In this document: one piece after another, positions 42,041 to 43,947 of the stretch
Layout: each line of letters begins with the position of its first letter
How positions within the stretch are numbered: the first letter of the stretch is position 1
Virus record (IMG/VR): IMGVR_UViG_3300011115_000939
Location: 1 to 43,947 of that record
Reading direction: 5' to 3' (one strand)
Length of the DNA stretch: 43,947 bases
DNA from: a virus
Program-made: the position numbers and the translations under genes
Notes under the pieces: generated by a model
What the model was told of the DNA's origin: nothing
Databases searched by the model: none
Seen by the model: only the letters and a program-made list of their open reading frames with translations

Positions 42041-43667
42041 GAAACTACATTTTAATAAGCCTCAGCTTAAAAGTATGCTCGTTGGTGCAGGCAGTGAAAT
42101 GGTAGTAGCTGGACGTGGTACAGGTAAGAGTGAAGGTATTCTTGCACCAAAAAGCGCACAATGCTATTTAGGCACCATGCCAAGGGGAACAGGCGTTGCC
42201 GTTTCTGCTACCTACTCTCAGGCATTCACCAGAACTTTACCTGGTCTCATTGCAGGATGGCAAAACCTTGGTTATATTATGGATCATCATTTTCTCGTCG
42301 GACGTAAGCCATCCGACAAATGGAAAAAGATGTGGGGTTGGAAAGGCCCTTACCGTCCACCGCTAGACTATAAGTATTTTATCAGTTGGTTTAATGGTGG
42401 CGGATGCCACATCATCAGTCAGGATAGAAAAGGCTCTAGTAATGGTATCACCATCGATTGGATAATCGGTGATGAAGCTAAGCTGCTCAATGAAGAAAAG
42501 CTAAAGACTGAACTATTCCCGGCAAATAGAGGAATGATTCCTGCATTCGCGGGTAATCCTTACCATCATGGCATAACGTTCACAACCGATATGCCTGTCG
42601 GCTCTTCTGGTAGATGGATACTTGATAAGGTCAATGACATGGATAAAGAAGTGGTTAACCAAATATGGCAACTGCAAGTAGCTAGGTATAAACTCAACTA
42701 CTTCTTTACTAAATCACTAAAGCCAGTACAGGCTGAAATAACCAAACAGATTGCTGTTATTGATGATGAGCTTCGCCAGTTGCGTAGAGGTCTGCTCTAT
42801 TATCAGGAAGCTTCTACGCTGGAGAATATACACGCCCTTGGTATTGACTACATCAAACAACAATTGCGTGATACCAGCCAATTTCAGTTCGATACTCAAA
42901 TACTAAACCTTCGACCGTTAAAGCTAGAGAATGGGTTCTATCCTGACTTTGATGAAGAGGTACACGGTTACTTCAGTGAGAATGAAGATTACTTTGATGC
43001 TACTGAGATAGACTATGCTAACCCTTCCTTCGATTGCCGTAAGGATAAAGACCTTAATATAGATATGCCCCTGCACATCGCACTGGACTACAATAGGCGT
43101 ATCCACCCACTATTGGTAGCACAGGACTACCCAACTGAACTAAGGTTCTTGAAAGGTATGCATGCCTTATACCCTAATAAGCTAGATGCAGTAGTGAATG
43201 ACTTCTGTGCTTACTACAGACCCATGAAGCGTAGGTTAGTGTACTATTGGTATGACCACACAGCGGTTGGTGATGATAGACAGACACGTATATGTGATGA
43301 AGTAATAACCATACTAAGAAGGCACAAGTTTGTAGTGAAGACTATGTATATGGGTAAGGCACCGAACCATGAAAAGAAGTATCGTATGTGGGGTAACTTC
43401 CTAACTAACAATGGTACGTATAAGAAGAGACCTACCTTTAATAGAGAGAACTGTAGCGACTTAATACTATCTATGTACAACAGTCAGGCAGAGCAGAGAA
43501 AGGATGGCTTTGGAAAGGATAAGAGTACAGAGCATGATATGAATGTACCAGCACAAGAGTCTACGCATTACTCCGATACAGCAGACCAATTAGTAACAGG
43601 TATTTTGGAGAGTGGATTGAGTTACTCTAATGATAATTATGTATCCGATTCTATTATGATAGGTTAG
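42033..43667 (+). CDS. terminase large subunit
   Basis: The 544-residue DNA-packaging motor has an ATPase with Walker A VVAGRGTGKSEG (about 24-35), Walker B IDWIIGDEAK (about 140-149, with catalytic Glu) and a RNase H-type nuclease domain with ALDYN (near 349) and YYWYDHTAVGDD (near 401-412), the acidic residues coordinating Mg2+. It cuts concatemers and pumps DNA into proheads through the portal. It is the last gene of the late operon before the hairpin-rich end. Confidence 0.92.
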   Translation: MDKKLHFNKPQLKSMLVGAGSEMVVAGRGTGKSEGILAPKSAQCYLGTMPRGTGVAVSATYSQAFTRTLPGLIAGWQNLGYIMDHHFLVGRKPSDKWKKMWGWKGPYRPPLDYKYFISWFNGGGCHIISQDRKGSSNGITIDWIIGDEAKLLNEEKLKTELFPANRGMIPAFAGNPYHHGITFTTDMPVGSSGRWILDKVNDMDKEVVNQIWQLQVARYKLNYFFTKSLKPVQAEITKQIAVIDDELRQLRRGLLYYQEASTLENIHALGIDYIKQQLRDTSQFQFDTQILNLRPLKLENGFYPDFDEEVHGYFSENEDYFDATEIDYANPSFDCRKDKDLNIDMPLHIALDYNRRIHPLLVAQDYPTELRFLKGMHALYPNKLDAVVNDFCAYYRPMKRRLVYYWYDHTAVGDDRQTRICDEVITILRRHKFVVKTMYMGKAPNHEKKYRMWGNFLTNNGTYKKRPTFNRENCSDLILSMYNSQAEQRKDGFGKDKSTEHDMNVPAQESTHYSDTADQLVTGILESGLSYSNDNYVSDSIMIG

Positions 43668-43947
43668 TAGGGTGTACCCCTTCGGGTCACGCTTTACGCT
43701 ATACATGGTATACGCTCCAATCGTTTACACGCCGCAACACAAGCACGTCTACGACTGCTACTGTTGCGGCTTTCTTATGCAGAGTCATTAGCTAATGACA
43801 CTGCCCATAAGGACATGCCTTGCATGGGACTGTAGTGTGGGCTACGCCCATAGGGAAGCGGTACGCTTCGCGTGGTCTATAGGGGCGGCGAGCCGCCGCT
43901 GCATATATCTGTACGCACCTACCCAAGCGACCGCACAAACGCCACAG
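43668..43947 (+). other. GC-rich noncoding region with hairpin cluster
   Basis: No credible gene is seen. The region is visibly richer in G+C than the rest. Hairpins: GCCGCAACA (43731-43739)/TGTTGCGGC (43762-43770) followed by TTTCTT, possibly terminating the terminase operon; palindrome GTCATTAGCTAATGAC (43784-43799); CCCAT-AAGG...CCTT-ATGGG (43804-43828); TGGGC-TAC-GCCCA (43838-43850); AAGCG-GTA-CGCTT (43856-43868); GGCGG-CGAG-CCGCC (43884-43897). It could be a packaging/cos-type site, a structured RNA or, as the window edge, a region continuing elsewhere. Confidence 0.5.

Noticed and set aside
1-43947. Terminal direct repeat proving a complete circular genome
   Set aside because: The first and last bases do not match over any useful length, so circularity is only inferred from gene content and order.

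Overview
The window reads as an essentially complete temperate, siphovirus-like (long-tailed, tape-measure-bearing) phage of a Bacteroidota host, about 44 kb and AT-rich. Nearly all genes are on the + strand. The host assignment rests on the lack of Shine-Dalgarno sites, on promoter-like sequences of the TTG/TAnnTTTG type, and on gene families typical of that phylum (DUF932, the TIGR02594 lysin, serine integrase, phage proteins with Sec signals). No host chromosomal genes are visible, so this is probably a phage genome or plasmid-like contig, perhaps circularly permuted, rather than a prophage with flanks. No terminal direct repeat was seen.

Layout. 1-2680: a self-contained cassette (hypothetical protein, SSB, RadC-like protease fold, DUF932) with its own host-type promoter and a strong terminator. 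2760-21068: late region I, with portal, connector-like proteins, tail fibre, lysis cassette (membrane proteins and a cysteine/histidine lysin), an XRE regulator, tail-tube and assembly genes, tape measure, a lipoprotein and a baseplate-like protein. 21245-22004: divergent lysogeny switch (repressor on the - strand, Cro-like protein on the + strand) around repeated TGTACA palindromes. 22007-33970: early region, with a MazG/P-loop fusion, a tRNA-like RNA and another structured RNA, DnaG-type primase, DUF4406, DUF5131, C5-cytosine methyltransferase, ASCH-like protein, large serine integrase and a AAA+ replication ATPase. 33991-34167: terminator plus an iteron-like array, the best origin candidate. 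34218-43667: late region II, with a S49 capsid protease, scaffold, major capsid protein, a second tail-tube-like protein, then a packaging operon ending in the large terminase. 43668-43947: GC-rich, hairpin-dense noncoding DNA.

The strongest new observation is a family of eight phage promoters. Each has TGTCCTTT (one copy AGTCCTTT), then exactly 20 bases, then a -7-like box NANTTTWG. All eight lie upstream of structural, lysis or packaging genes and none is in the early region. They tie late regions I and II into one regulon. In four of the eight the start codon lies exactly 40 bases from the motif start, with the same 4-base gap after the -7 box, so those mRNAs are predicted to be leaderless or nearly so.

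Other points: an interlocked (pseudoknot-type) RNA fold before the gene at 39065, with a second copy of one strand next to the start codon; a AAA+ ATPase ending in an SSB-like acidic DEDMPF tail; an inverted nine-copy TGGAACA array; a tRNA-like RNA with two T-arms; a mutually exclusive hairpin pair in the primase leader; and a rho-independent terminator buried inside an XRE gene. Everything was read by eye; no database or folding program was run.
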